Source: CAZIOH01 sp964540815
GTDB lineage: Bacteria > Myxococcota_A > Polyangia > Fen-1088
Assembly: GCA_964540815.1 (NCBI GenBank)
Contig: CAZIOH010000024.1
Span: 1 to 64,000, forward strand
Direction of reading: 5' to 3'
Length of the DNA stretch: 64,000 nt
Shown in pieces: positions 35,935 to 43,462 of the stretch (position 1 is its first letter; every line of letters begins with the position of its first letter). The notes under the pieces are model-generated. The model did not search any database. It had not been told where the DNA came from and saw only the letters and a list, made by a program, of their open reading frames with translations. Both the position numbers and the translations under genes were made by a program.

Positions 35935-36812
35935 CCACCAACGTCCTTCCCGATTCCCCGTTCTCCAAGAGCTCTGCGTCCTCGGCGTCCTCCGCGTCCA
36001 CGCGTCTCGCGCCGCGGTTGCCGAGCGTCCTCGGGGTGGTGACGGCCCTCGCCGGGCGCGATCTGCGCCGCTTCTTCCGCCAGCCGAGCCGGGTCGTGGG
36101 CTCGATCGCGCAGCCGCTCATCCTGTGGGCGGTGCTCGGCGCCGGGCTCGGCGACAGCTTCAGCGTCGTCTCCGCGCCGGGGATGCCCTACCTGACATAC
36201 TTTTACCCCGGCACCGTGGTCCTGACCATGCTCTTCACGGCGATCTTCTCGACCATGTCGGTGATTGACGATCGCCACCACGGGTTCTTGCAGGCGGTGC
36301 TGGTCGCCCCGGTCTCGCGCACGGCGCTGGTGCTCGGAAAGACCGCGGGCGGGGTGACCATCGCCCTCCTTCAAGCCGCGGCCCTGATCGCCCTGTCGCC
36401 CCTGGCGGGATTTTCTCTGACGTCCATCGACTACCCCCTCATCGTCGCGACGCTGACCGGGACGGCGGTGGGATTCACGGCCCTCGGCTTCGCCGTGGCC
36501 TGGTGGATCGACTCGACCCAGGGCTATCACGGCATCATGAGCGTCGCCCTCATCCCCCTGTGGATGCTCTCTGGCGCCATGTTCCCGGCGAGCGGCAGCC
36601 ACGGGTGGATCCGGACCATCATGGCCTTGAACCCCATGACCTACGCCGTCTCGGCGGTTCGCCGGGGGCTCGGCGGCGGGGCCGGCGGTACCGCCCACGT
36701 CGGCGCCCTCCTCGTCTCCTGGTCGTCTCCGGCGCTCGAGCTCGGAGTCACGGCGGTCTTTGCGATCCTCGCGGTGTGGGCCGCAGCGGCCCTCTGCCGC
36801 CGTCGCGCCTGA
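35931..36812 (+). CDS. ABC-2 type transporter permease
   Basis: Inner-membrane permease of 293 aa with six hydrophobic segments from about residue 50. The family block near residues 75-140 ('FYPGTVVLTMLFTAIFSTMSVIDDR') and the later 'LIPLWMLSGAMFP' are typical of DrrB/NodJ-type exporters. The first 40 residues are a Ser/Ala-rich cytoplasmic extension. GTG overlaps the ATPase stop (GTGA). Works with the preceding ATPase as a homodimeric exporter or lipid/antibiotic flippase; substrate not known. Confidence 0.9.
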   Translation: MTTNVLPDSPFSKSSASSASSASTRLAPRLPSVLGVVTALAGRDLRRFFRQPSRVVGSIAQPLILWAVLGAGLGDSFSVVSAPGMPYLTYFYPGTVVLTMLFTAIFSTMSVIDDRHHGFLQAVLVAPVSRTALVLGKTAGGVTIALLQAAALIALSPLAGFSLTSIDYPLIVATLTGTAVGFTALGFAVAWWIDSTQGYHGIMSVALIPLWMLSGAMFPASGSHGWIRTIMALNPMTYAVSAVRRGLGGGAGGTAHVGALLVSWSSPALELGVTAVFAILAVWAAAALCRRRA

Positions 36813-36854
36813 CGACGATCGCGCGGACCGCCGAACCCGCGCGCGGTCGGCCGG

Positions 36855-38279
36855 TCATCGGCCGGGCGCGGGGGTCGCGGAGTCGCCCGCCCCGTTGCCC
36901 GGCGCATCCGGGTCGACCTGGAGGTCGCTGAACCTGCCCGCCCGCTCGAGCGCCCAGAGATCCTCGTCGGTGACGAACGCCTTCCCCAGGAGCTCACGGG
37001 CGCGCCTGACCTTCGCGAGGAGACGGGGATCCCGGATGGGCTGATGGTGCTCGGCGCTCGGACGGGCGGGCGGCCGCATGACCGAGAACGAGCCGCGAAC
37101 CGCGTACCCTTCGGGTGTCCGTCCTTCGAGGAAGTAGTCCTCCGCGAGGACGTCGGGCGCGCCCGCGGTGTCGAGGATCACATGCGTCGTCAGGCCCCGC
37201 CCAGGAGGGATCAGCGTCCCGCCGAGCACGGAGGCCACCGGGACCACCTCGCGCGCCCCACTGCCGCCCAGGCGGCGGCGGACCCTGATGACGGTCGCGA
37301 TCTCGACCGGCTCGCTGCGCACATGCCACAGGCGCACGCCCTGGTCGACCCGCCCGTCCTCGGCGAGGACGGGGAAGCGCGGGTCGAGCTCGACCAGGAG
37401 CTGCACGATCTTCTTGGTGGCAAACGCCTCGAAGGCCGGGTTGCGCAGCTCGATGGCCTGGCGGGCGCGGGCCACCCGTCCATCCTCGGCCGTGATCTCC
37501 AGGCTCACGAGGACGCTCGAATAGAGGGTGTCCTCGGGGCGCGCGGCGAAGCTGTGGCTCACCCGGGGGGAGCCCCCCTCCCCCGCGGAGTCGGTGCCGA
37601 AGTACCAGGTGTAGGACCGGGGTCGAAAGGGCGCCGCCGGCGATGTGATCGCCCGGCTGGGAACCGCGGTGGCCACCCTCCCCTCGAACTCGAAGTCTGC
37701 CCAGGTGTTCGGCAGCAGGCGATAGCCGATGATCGCCACCGGAAGGTCCTCGCACCTCTTCACGCGGTAGGGGGGCACCGGGAGCACCGTAACGACGTTG
37801 TGCTTCGAGAACACGCGGACCTGCTCGACGGTGGGCGTGCCGGCGTCGTCCAGGAAGGCACGAACCGCGACCGACGCTCCGCGGGTGGGTCCGATCTGGT
37901 AGTGCAGGAAGGCGTCGTTGCCGTCGGTGGTGTGGGCCCGGACCGTCACGAGGTTCTCCTCGCCCTCGCATACCTCCGGCTTCTCGACCGTGATCTCGTC
38001 GATGACGGGGGGGAGCGGGGCGGGGAGGGCCGGCGGCGGGGGCGAGGGCGGCGCGGTCTTGGGCTTTTCCACGGTGGTGCGCGGGCCGGCCGCCAGTGCC
38101 GAGGTCGGTGCACGGAGGGGCTCGGGCGGGCCCACGGGCGCGACCCTGGTGTGCCCGGTCCGGTCGAGCCCCCACCACAGTCCGAGCAGCGCCACGCCGA
38201 GGACGAGCCCGATGACGAGAGCCACCTTGCGGCCCGGCCGGCGCGCCCGACGCGCATGTCCTGGATCTTGCCGAGCCAT
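36855..38279 (-). CDS. Single-pass membrane protein with large extracytoplasmic region, unknown
   Basis: Protein of 474 aa. A basic cytoplasmic N-terminus (RRARRPGRK) is followed by one transmembrane helix at about 18-37 and a Pro-rich stalk to about residue 90. The rest is predicted beta-rich, with segments suggestive of Ig/PKD-like folds ('YTWYFGTDSAGEGG' and 'VSHSFAAR' resemble the PKD 'W.FGDG...H.Y' core). Two cysteines (near 103 and 176) could pair. The last 60 residues are helical. No enzyme motif is seen. The unknown exported protein at 38310 is just upstream on the same strand (30 nt), so the pair is likely cotranscribed. Confidence 0.6.
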   Translation of the reverse strand: MARQDPGHARRARRPGRKVALVIGLVLGVALLGLWWGLDRTGHTRVAPVGPPEPLRAPTSALAAGPRTTVEKPKTAPPSPPPPALPAPLPPVIDEITVEKPEVCEGEENLVTVRAHTTDGNDAFLHYQIGPTRGASVAVRAFLDDAGTPTVEQVRVFSKHNVVTVLPVPPYRVKRCEDLPVAIIGYRLLPNTWADFEFEGRVATAVPSRAITSPAAPFRPRSYTWYFGTDSAGEGGSPRVSHSFAARPEDTLYSSVLVSLEITAEDGRVARARQAIELRNPAFEAFATKKIVQLLVELDPRFPVLAEDGRVDQGVRLWHVRSEPVEIATVIRVRRRLGGSGAREVVPVASVLGGTLIPPGRGLTTHVILDTAGAPDVLAEDYFLEGRTPEGYAVRGSFSVMRPPARPSAEHHQPIRDPRLLAKVRRARELLGKAFVTDEDLWALERAGRFSDLQVDPDAPGNGAGDSATPAPGR

Positions 38280-38309
38280 CCGCGCCCCCCCGCGAACGCC
38301 GCAGGCTCC

Positions 38310-39410
38310 TCAGAACCAGCACCCGTACACGTTGCCGGGCGAGTTCCACTGCACCGTCTGCTCGTTGTCGGCGGCCCAGACGCTGACGCCGCTCCCCTCG
38401 GTCCCGTCGACGTAGCCCTGCCAGGGATGGCCGCTCCATCCGCCGAGGCGATCGGGGCTGATCGACGTCGCCGTCGCGCTGGGATCGTCGCGCACGCTGG
38501 CGTAGGTGCTGGATCCGCTGGAGTCCGTGTCGCAACGCCCGACCGCCATGCAATTGCTGACCTGCCGGGCGGCGTTGTCGCAGATTCCCTGGAAGCAGGT
38601 GATGGTCGCGACCACCCCTTGCCAGAAGCCGATGCCCTGATTGCACTCGTCCTCGACCGATGCGACGAGCCCGTTGATGCCGCTCACCACCTGGTCGTGG
38701 GAATAGGTGTAAGCGGCGATCGCCCCCTTGCCGGCCATGTACTGGCCGTACGAGATCAGGGTCGAGCACACCACCCCGTTGTTCCAGGGCGCGCCCCCCG
38801 TGTTGAGGGACTGAATGTCGCGGAACTGATACAGCGAATAGGGCGCGAGCGCGGGAGGGCTCCCGATCTCGATCCGATAAAGCCCATCGGTTCCCTGCTT
38901 CGAGCTGGTCCAGTCGTACGGGATGGTGTTCCAGATCCAGTCCGCCACCTGCTGTCCGTCGTCGTTCGGGCAGGCCACCCCGCTGCATCCGCGCTGAAAC
39001 CCGATGTACTCGAGCGAGCCGGAGTAGAGAAACTGGTAGATCGCGCCCTCCTGGATCTGCGAAGCGCCCGGATACCCTTTCTCCAGCTCCCCACCATCGA
39101 GGGGCGTGCTGCAGTAGGCGGGCCATCCCGTCATGCTCGGGGTGTACATGGCGGCATGCGTCGCCCAGCCGTTCCCATGGGCGATCATCGAGTGGGTTCG
39201 ATACTCGCCGAGGGCGGAGAGGACGCCGCTCACTGGACCGGACGCCCGAGACAGCACGATGGCCCCGCCCGGGACATTCCACGACGCCGGCGACGAGCCG
39301 CACGCGTCGCTGCCGGTTCCTCCGGCCCGGGTGCTCGGGCCCGAGGCCACCACGAGTCCGGTCGCCGCCACCACGACTGCTGACTTTCGCCACCGGTGCG
39401 AGCGTCGCAT
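38310..39410 (-). CDS. Secreted protein, possible permuted NlpC/P60-like hydrolase
   Basis: Exported protein of 366 aa. The ATG at 39410 has GGGAGG 6 nt upstream and gives a signal peptide with 'SAVVVAATGLVVASG'. After it, 'GAIVLSRASGP' and 'RTHSMIAHGNGWATHAAMYTP' followed far downstream by 'NNGVVCSTLISYGQY' reproduce the His-first, Cys-later order of circularly permuted papain-fold (YiiX/LRAT-like NlpC) hydrolases. That would make a His near residue 90 and the Cys near 222 the active pair. The rest has several cysteines that may form disulfides. The family call rests on motif order alone and is tentative. Upstream of the membrane protein at 36855. Confidence 0.5.
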   Translation of the reverse strand: MRRSHRWRKSAVVVAATGLVVASGPSTRAGGTGSDACGSSPASWNVPGGAIVLSRASGPVSGVLSALGEYRTHSMIAHGNGWATHAAMYTPSMTGWPAYCSTPLDGGELEKGYPGASQIQEGAIYQFLYSGSLEYIGFQRGCSGVACPNDDGQQVADWIWNTIPYDWTSSKQGTDGLYRIEIGSPPALAPYSLYQFRDIQSLNTGGAPWNNGVVCSTLISYGQYMAGKGAIAAYTYSHDQVVSGINGLVASVEDECNQGIGFWQGVVATITCFQGICDNAARQVSNCMAVGRCDTDSSGSSTYASVRDDPSATATSISPDRLGGWSGHPWQGYVDGTEGSGVSVWAADNEQTVQWNSPGNVYGCWF

Positions 39411-39468
39411 GCACACCTCCCACGAGACCCGCGCCGAAGTCATCTCGGCGTGGTGCCGGGATCATACA

Positions 39469-40179
39469 CTACCACTCGACCCAGTTGCCGGCCGGACGTT
39501 CCCACATCGACGTGGTGGGGGGGGCCACGAAGAGACCGGCCAGCGGCGCCAGATGTTTCGGCTCCGCATAGAAGCGGCGCATCCCGTCGGCATCCATCCA
39601 GACGTCGACGCCCAAGATTTCGACGGTCTCTGGTTGGCCCGTCGCCGTCGTCGTCGCCGTCCCGCCACTCGGGCCACTCGGGGCCGGGAAGAACACCTCG
39701 TGCGAGATCTGGCCGGCCATGCGGGCGGCGTTGATGCTCCCCGCCGCCAGGGCATCGAACGCCGCCCGCGCGGCCTCCCGCGACCGGGCGGTGCCGCGGA
39801 TCAGACCCACGCAACGTGCCTCCTTTCCGGCTGGAATCGGCAGCGTGAACGAGCGAATGTCCCTGGCCCGCATCCAGACGGTCGGGTCACGGGACTCGAA
39901 GATCATGGCGCCGCCGGCCTGGACTTGCTTGTCGCCGAAGAACTTCTGAAAGCCATCGAAGCTGTTCCACACATCGAGGATCAGGAGCTCGCCGGCCTTG
40001 CCCCCGGCGTCGGCCATCCCGACGTAGACGCTGTGGCTCAGATCGCCGAGAGCCCGGGCGGCCGCCACCCCGTCGGGGTGACCAGCGGTGGCGTTGTGGA
40101 TGTCTCGGGCCTCTCCCAGGGTCTTCGCCTTGAGGATGCCGCGGATGGCCAGCAAGAAGGTATCGTCGTTCGTGCTCAT
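39469..40179 (-). CDS. Internally duplicated alpha/beta-barrel (ABM-like) protein
   Basis: Cytoplasmic protein of 236 aa made of two similar halves of about 115 aa. 'AIRGILKAKTLGEARDIHN...LSHSVYVGMA...LILDVWNSFDGFQKFF' is echoed by 'GLIRGTARSREAARAAFD...ISHEVFFPAP...LGVDVWMDADGMRRFY', each ending near 'W.R'. The spacing suggests tandem dimeric alpha/beta-barrel (antibiotic-biosynthesis-monooxygenase-like) domains that would form a pseudo-dimer. No catalytic residue is identifiable. The ATG has AGGAGA 9 nt upstream. It is divergent from the ECF sigma gene with 102 nt between, a layout in which the sigma factor often controls its neighbour. Confidence 0.6.
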   Translation of the reverse strand: MSTNDDTFLLAIRGILKAKTLGEARDIHNATAGHPDGVAAARALGDLSHSVYVGMADAGGKAGELLILDVWNSFDGFQKFFGDKQVQAGGAMIFESRDPTVWMRARDIRSFTLPIPAGKEARCVGLIRGTARSREAARAAFDALAAGSINAARMAGQISHEVFFPAPSGPSGGTATTTATGQPETVEILGVDVWMDADGMRRFYAEPKHLAPLAGLFVAPPTTSMWERPAGNWVEW

Positions 40180-40281
40180 GGGTTGGGGTCTCCTGTGAGC
40201 ACACTGACGGGACCGACCGCCAGAACTCATCGCTGGCGTGGCGAAAAAAAGAGGCCGCCGGCCGCGTGCTATCGTCGAGCC

Positions 40282-41337
40282 ATGGTCAAGCGCGCGGAAG
40301 ACGATCGCGTCGTCTCGGTCGCTCCCGGTCGCGCGGTGTCGAGCGATTTCGAGACCGCCGTCGCGCCGCACCGCCGCGAGCTCGTGCTTCACTGCTACCG
40401 CATGCTGGGATCGCTCGCCGACGCCGAAGACCTGGCCCAGGAGACGCTGCTGCGTGCCTGGCGCGGGCTCGACGCCTTCGAGCAGCGGGCATCGCTCCGA
40501 ACATGGTTGCACCGGATCGCGACCCACGCGTGCATCGATGCCATCGAGCGACGCCGCGGCGAGGCCCGCCGGACCCGGAGCCTTCCCAGCGCCCTCGCGC
40601 CGCCCGCTCGTCTCGACGATGCCCAGGCCCCGCCGGTGAACGAGCCCGTCTGGCTCGAGCCCATCCCCGATACGTGGCTCGGCGACGGTCCGCCCACTCC
40701 CGATGCCACGTACAGCGAGCGCGAGAGCGTGGCCTTCGCCTTCCTGGTGACGCTGCAGGAGCTACCCGCCAGGCAACGCGCCGCCCTCCTCCTCCGCGAG
40801 GTGCTGGGCTTCACGGCGGCCGAAGTGGCGGCGTTGCTCGACCTGACCATCCCGGCGGCCAACAGCGCGCTGCAACGCGCCCGCGAGTCACTCCGCCAGC
40901 AGGTGGCCGAGGTGAAGCGGCCCGATGAACCGCGGGTGCACGAAGTGCTCGCCAGCTACATGCGCGCCTGGCAAGAGGCCGACGTGTCGTTGCTGGTCTC
41001 CCTGCTGCAGGACGAGTGTCGGCTGTCGATGCCTCCGCTGCCGCTGTGGTACCAGGGGCGCTCCGACATCGGCACCTCGATCGCCGCCATGGTTCTCGGC
41101 CCCGAAGCCCGCGGCAGCATCCGCATGTTGGCGCCGGCCACCGGCGCCAACGGCTGGCCCGCGCTGGCGGGTTACCGGCGCGCCCGACCCGGGGAGCCAT
41201 TCTTGCCGATGGGGCTGCACGTGCTTCGCATCGAGCCGGCCGGAATCGCCGAGATCATCACCTTCCTCGGGCACGACTTCCGTGGCTTCGGTCTCCCGCC
41301 GACCCTTCCCGCCGCGGGGCCCGACGACAGCCCCTGA
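40282..41337 (+). CDS. ECF RNA polymerase sigma factor with SnoaL-like C-terminal domain
   Basis: Sigma-70 family factor of 351 aa. Region 2 at about 25-95 ('LHCYRMLGSLADAEDLAQETLLRAWRGL', then 'RTWLHRIATHACIDAIERRR') binds the -10 element, and region 4 at about 150-205 ('LPARQRAALLLREVLGFTAAEVAALLDLT') the -35. Residues 215-345 form a SnoaL-like domain ('VLASYMRAWQEADVSLLVSLL'), as in the SigG/TIGR02960-type ECF factors where it controls activity in place of a separate anti-sigma factor. A loop of about 40 residues joins the two DNA-binding parts. Signal unknown. Confidence 0.9.
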   Translation: MVKRAEDDRVVSVAPGRAVSSDFETAVAPHRRELVLHCYRMLGSLADAEDLAQETLLRAWRGLDAFEQRASLRTWLHRIATHACIDAIERRRGEARRTRSLPSALAPPARLDDAQAPPVNEPVWLEPIPDTWLGDGPPTPDATYSERESVAFAFLVTLQELPARQRAALLLREVLGFTAAEVAALLDLTIPAANSALQRARESLRQQVAEVKRPDEPRVHEVLASYMRAWQEADVSLLVSLLQDECRLSMPPLPLWYQGRSDIGTSIAAMVLGPEARGSIRMLAPATGANGWPALAGYRRARPGEPFLPMGLHVLRIEPAGIAEIITFLGHDFRGFGLPPTLPAAGPDDSP

Positions 41338-41417
41338 GCCGGAGGTCGGCAGCCGATCTCGACGACCTCGACGACCTTGACGGCCTGGACGGCGCGGCGT
41401 ATCTGCGAGGCCCATCG

Positions 41418-42896
41418 ATGCCTGCCCACCCCGCCTGGCCGCGCCTCCCGGCGACGCCGTGCCCTCCCGCCGGCCGGATCGACCCGCGGGCCGGGGCTTC
41501 GAGCGCCCACGCGCGCGTTGGCGACGGGAGGTGGGCGCGCGCGCTGGTCGGGTTGGTCGCGCTGGTCGCGGCTCGCTCCGCGCTGGCCCGCGGCGAGCGC
41601 GACCTGCCCTCGGAGGACAAGGCCGCCGCCGAGCTGGCCGCCGAGCGCCCGCGTCCGCCCGAGGAATGGTACAGCCTGCACTATCAGTTCACCGGAGCGA
41701 CCCAGTATCACCCGTCGTTTCCCGCCCGGTACTCGGGCGAGAACAGCCTCCGCTCCGGCTCGGAGAGTGCCACCGCGTTCGTCACCAGCCTCTACGCCGA
41801 TCTGCGGACCTGGCCGGGGGGGGAGCTCCTGTTCGACCCCGAGATGAGCGGCGGCAAGGGCCTGAGCAGCACACTCGGCGTCGCTGCGTTTCCGGACGGC
41901 ATCGTCTACCGCGTGGGCGATCCGGCGCCGGCGGTGTACGTCGCCCGCCTCGCCATCAGCCAGACGTTCAACCTCGGCGGCGGCCGGGTGGTCAACCAGC
42001 CCGGGCCGAACGAGCTGCTCCACACGCGCGATCGCGACGTCCTCGCGATCACCGTCGGCCGCTTCTCGGTGATCGACGTGGTCGACGGAAATCGTTACGC
42101 CAACGACGCCACCACCGAGTTCTTCAACTGGGCCCTGTTCGCGTCCGGCGCCTACGACTACCCCGCGGACACGCGTGGCTACACCTGGGCCGCGCTGGCG
42201 GATCTCGCGAGGGGGTGGTGGTCGTTGCGGGGAGGGGTTGCGCTCGAGCCCTACGCCGCGAACGAGGCCCGGATGGACTGGAGAATTCACAAGTCACACG
42301 GCCTGATGGCCGAGTACGAGGTGCGCTACGCCGTGCGCGGGCGCCCGGGTGCCTCCAGCCTGTTGCTGTTCTTCAACACGGCACGCATGGGAAGCTACGA
42401 GGAGGTGCTGGCAAACCCCGCGGCGACGCTCAACAGCGTCGCCGCGACGCGCGCCGACGGGAGGAACAAGTACGGCTTCGCCCTGTCGGTCGAGCAGCAG
42501 CTGACGGACACCATGGGCACCTTCCTGCGCCTGAGCTGGAACGACGGCCACACCGAATCGTGGGCGTTCACCGAGATCGATCGATCGGTCGCCGTGGGCG
42601 TGACGCAGAACGGAAGGCCGTGGCGAAGACCGCTCGACGTCCTCGGGGCGGCGGTGGTCGCCGACGGGCTCTCGTCGTGGCACGAGCGCTATCTCGAGGG
42701 CGGAGGCCACGGCTTCATCCTCGGCGACGGTGCCCTCAACTATGGGCCGGAGATCATCGGCGATTTTTACTACAAGGCCCAGCTCAGCGAGGCGCTGGCC
42801 CTCTCGGCGATCTACCAGCCCATCGTCGACCCCGCCTACAACCGCGACCGCGGCCCCGTGCACGTCTTCTCGGCCCGCTTCCACGTCGCATTCTGA
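41418..42896 (+). CDS. OprB-like carbohydrate-selective porin
   Basis: Outer-membrane beta-barrel protein of 492 aa. A hydrophobic segment near 40-57 ('ALVGLVALVAARSALA') serves as signal peptide, so the first ~38 residues may not be translated; a GTG or ATG closer to it is not obvious. After it come 'WYSLHYQFTGATQYHPSF', 'SLYADLRTWPGGELLFDPEMSGGKGLS' type blocks, 'HTRDRDVLAITVGRFSVIDVVDGN' type sequence and a C-terminal strand ending in Phe ('FSARFHVAF'), all typical of the OprB family. Such porins admit sugars passively. Starts 80 nt after the sigma factor on the same strand. Confidence 0.82.
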   Translation: MPAHPAWPRLPATPCPPAGRIDPRAGASSAHARVGDGRWARALVGLVALVAARSALARGERDLPSEDKAAAELAAERPRPPEEWYSLHYQFTGATQYHPSFPARYSGENSLRSGSESATAFVTSLYADLRTWPGGELLFDPEMSGGKGLSSTLGVAAFPDGIVYRVGDPAPAVYVARLAISQTFNLGGGRVVNQPGPNELLHTRDRDVLAITVGRFSVIDVVDGNRYANDATTEFFNWALFASGAYDYPADTRGYTWAALADLARGWWSLRGGVALEPYAANEARMDWRIHKSHGLMAEYEVRYAVRGRPGASSLLLFFNTARMGSYEEVLANPAATLNSVAATRADGRNKYGFALSVEQQLTDTMGTFLRLSWNDGHTESWAFTEIDRSVAVGVTQNGRPWRRPLDVLGAAVVADGLSSWHERYLEGGGHGFILGDGALNYGPEIIGDFYYKAQLSEALALSAIYQPIVDPAYNRDRGPVHVFSARFHVAF

Positions 42897-42904
42897 CCAC
42901 CGAT

Positions 42905-43120
42905 TCAGGTGACGAGGCGGCCGGCCAGGGCGATGTCGCGCACGGCGATGGTCCCGTGGTTGGCGAACACGGCGAAGTCCGCCCCACCGTCGGTGATCAC
43001 GTCGCGGACCTGATCCGAGAAGTGGCGGCCATCGCGCAGATCGACCGAGATCGTGCTCCGGCGCAGCACGGCCTCCTCCAGGACGTCGATGAAATCGCAG
43101 GTACCCAGTTGATGTCCCAT
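42905..43120 (-). CDS. Small Rof-like (Rho-binding) protein, tentative
   Basis: Protein of 71 aa. GGGGAG lies 7 nt before the ATG at 43120, which marks the start although the frame stays open upstream. The sequence 'CDFIDVLEEAVLRRSTISVDLRDG' followed by a 'DVITDGGADFAVF' and 'HGTIAVRDI' pattern resembles the Rof/YaeO family, whose Sm-like fold binds Rho and inhibits termination (conserved C-D-x-x-D, then a beta-rich body with DG turn). The match is by pattern only. It converges with the porin gene, leaving 8 nt between stops. Confidence 0.5.
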   Translation of the reverse strand: MGHQLGTCDFIDVLEEAVLRRSTISVDLRDGRHFSDQVRDVITDGGADFAVFANHGTIAVRDIALAGRLVT

Positions 43121-43462
43121 GTGATGCTCCCCTCGGCCAACCCGAAGACCTTTCCAACAAGATGGATCCGCTGGCGGCGAAAACAAGTCGTCGTTCCCGA
43201 GGTTGGCAGCAGCCGCCGGCCGCCGGCCATCGGCCACCTTGGTCGCCCGTTGCGCCGCCCACCTTTGCGATAATCGAACACGGGTCTTCGATTTCCGGAC
43301 ATTGGCGGCTGGGATTGGCGGTCGGAATGGGCGTGGAACCGACACTGGCCGCGCGGTCCTCACGGATCCATCGTCTGGCACACATCTTGTAACGCGACCG
43401 CCCCTTTGACCCGATCTGGACCGATTCGACGTTCCAGACCCTGCGCTCCAAGGAGGCCCAGC
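43121..43462. other. Intergenic region between rof-like and phosphoesterase genes
   Basis: 342 nt with divergent genes on each side, so promoters for both must lie here. A GATAAT hexamer occurs near 43268 but without a -35 at proper distance. The only clear element is AAGGAGG immediately before the GTG at 43463. No small RNA or other gene is seen. Confidence 0.4.
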
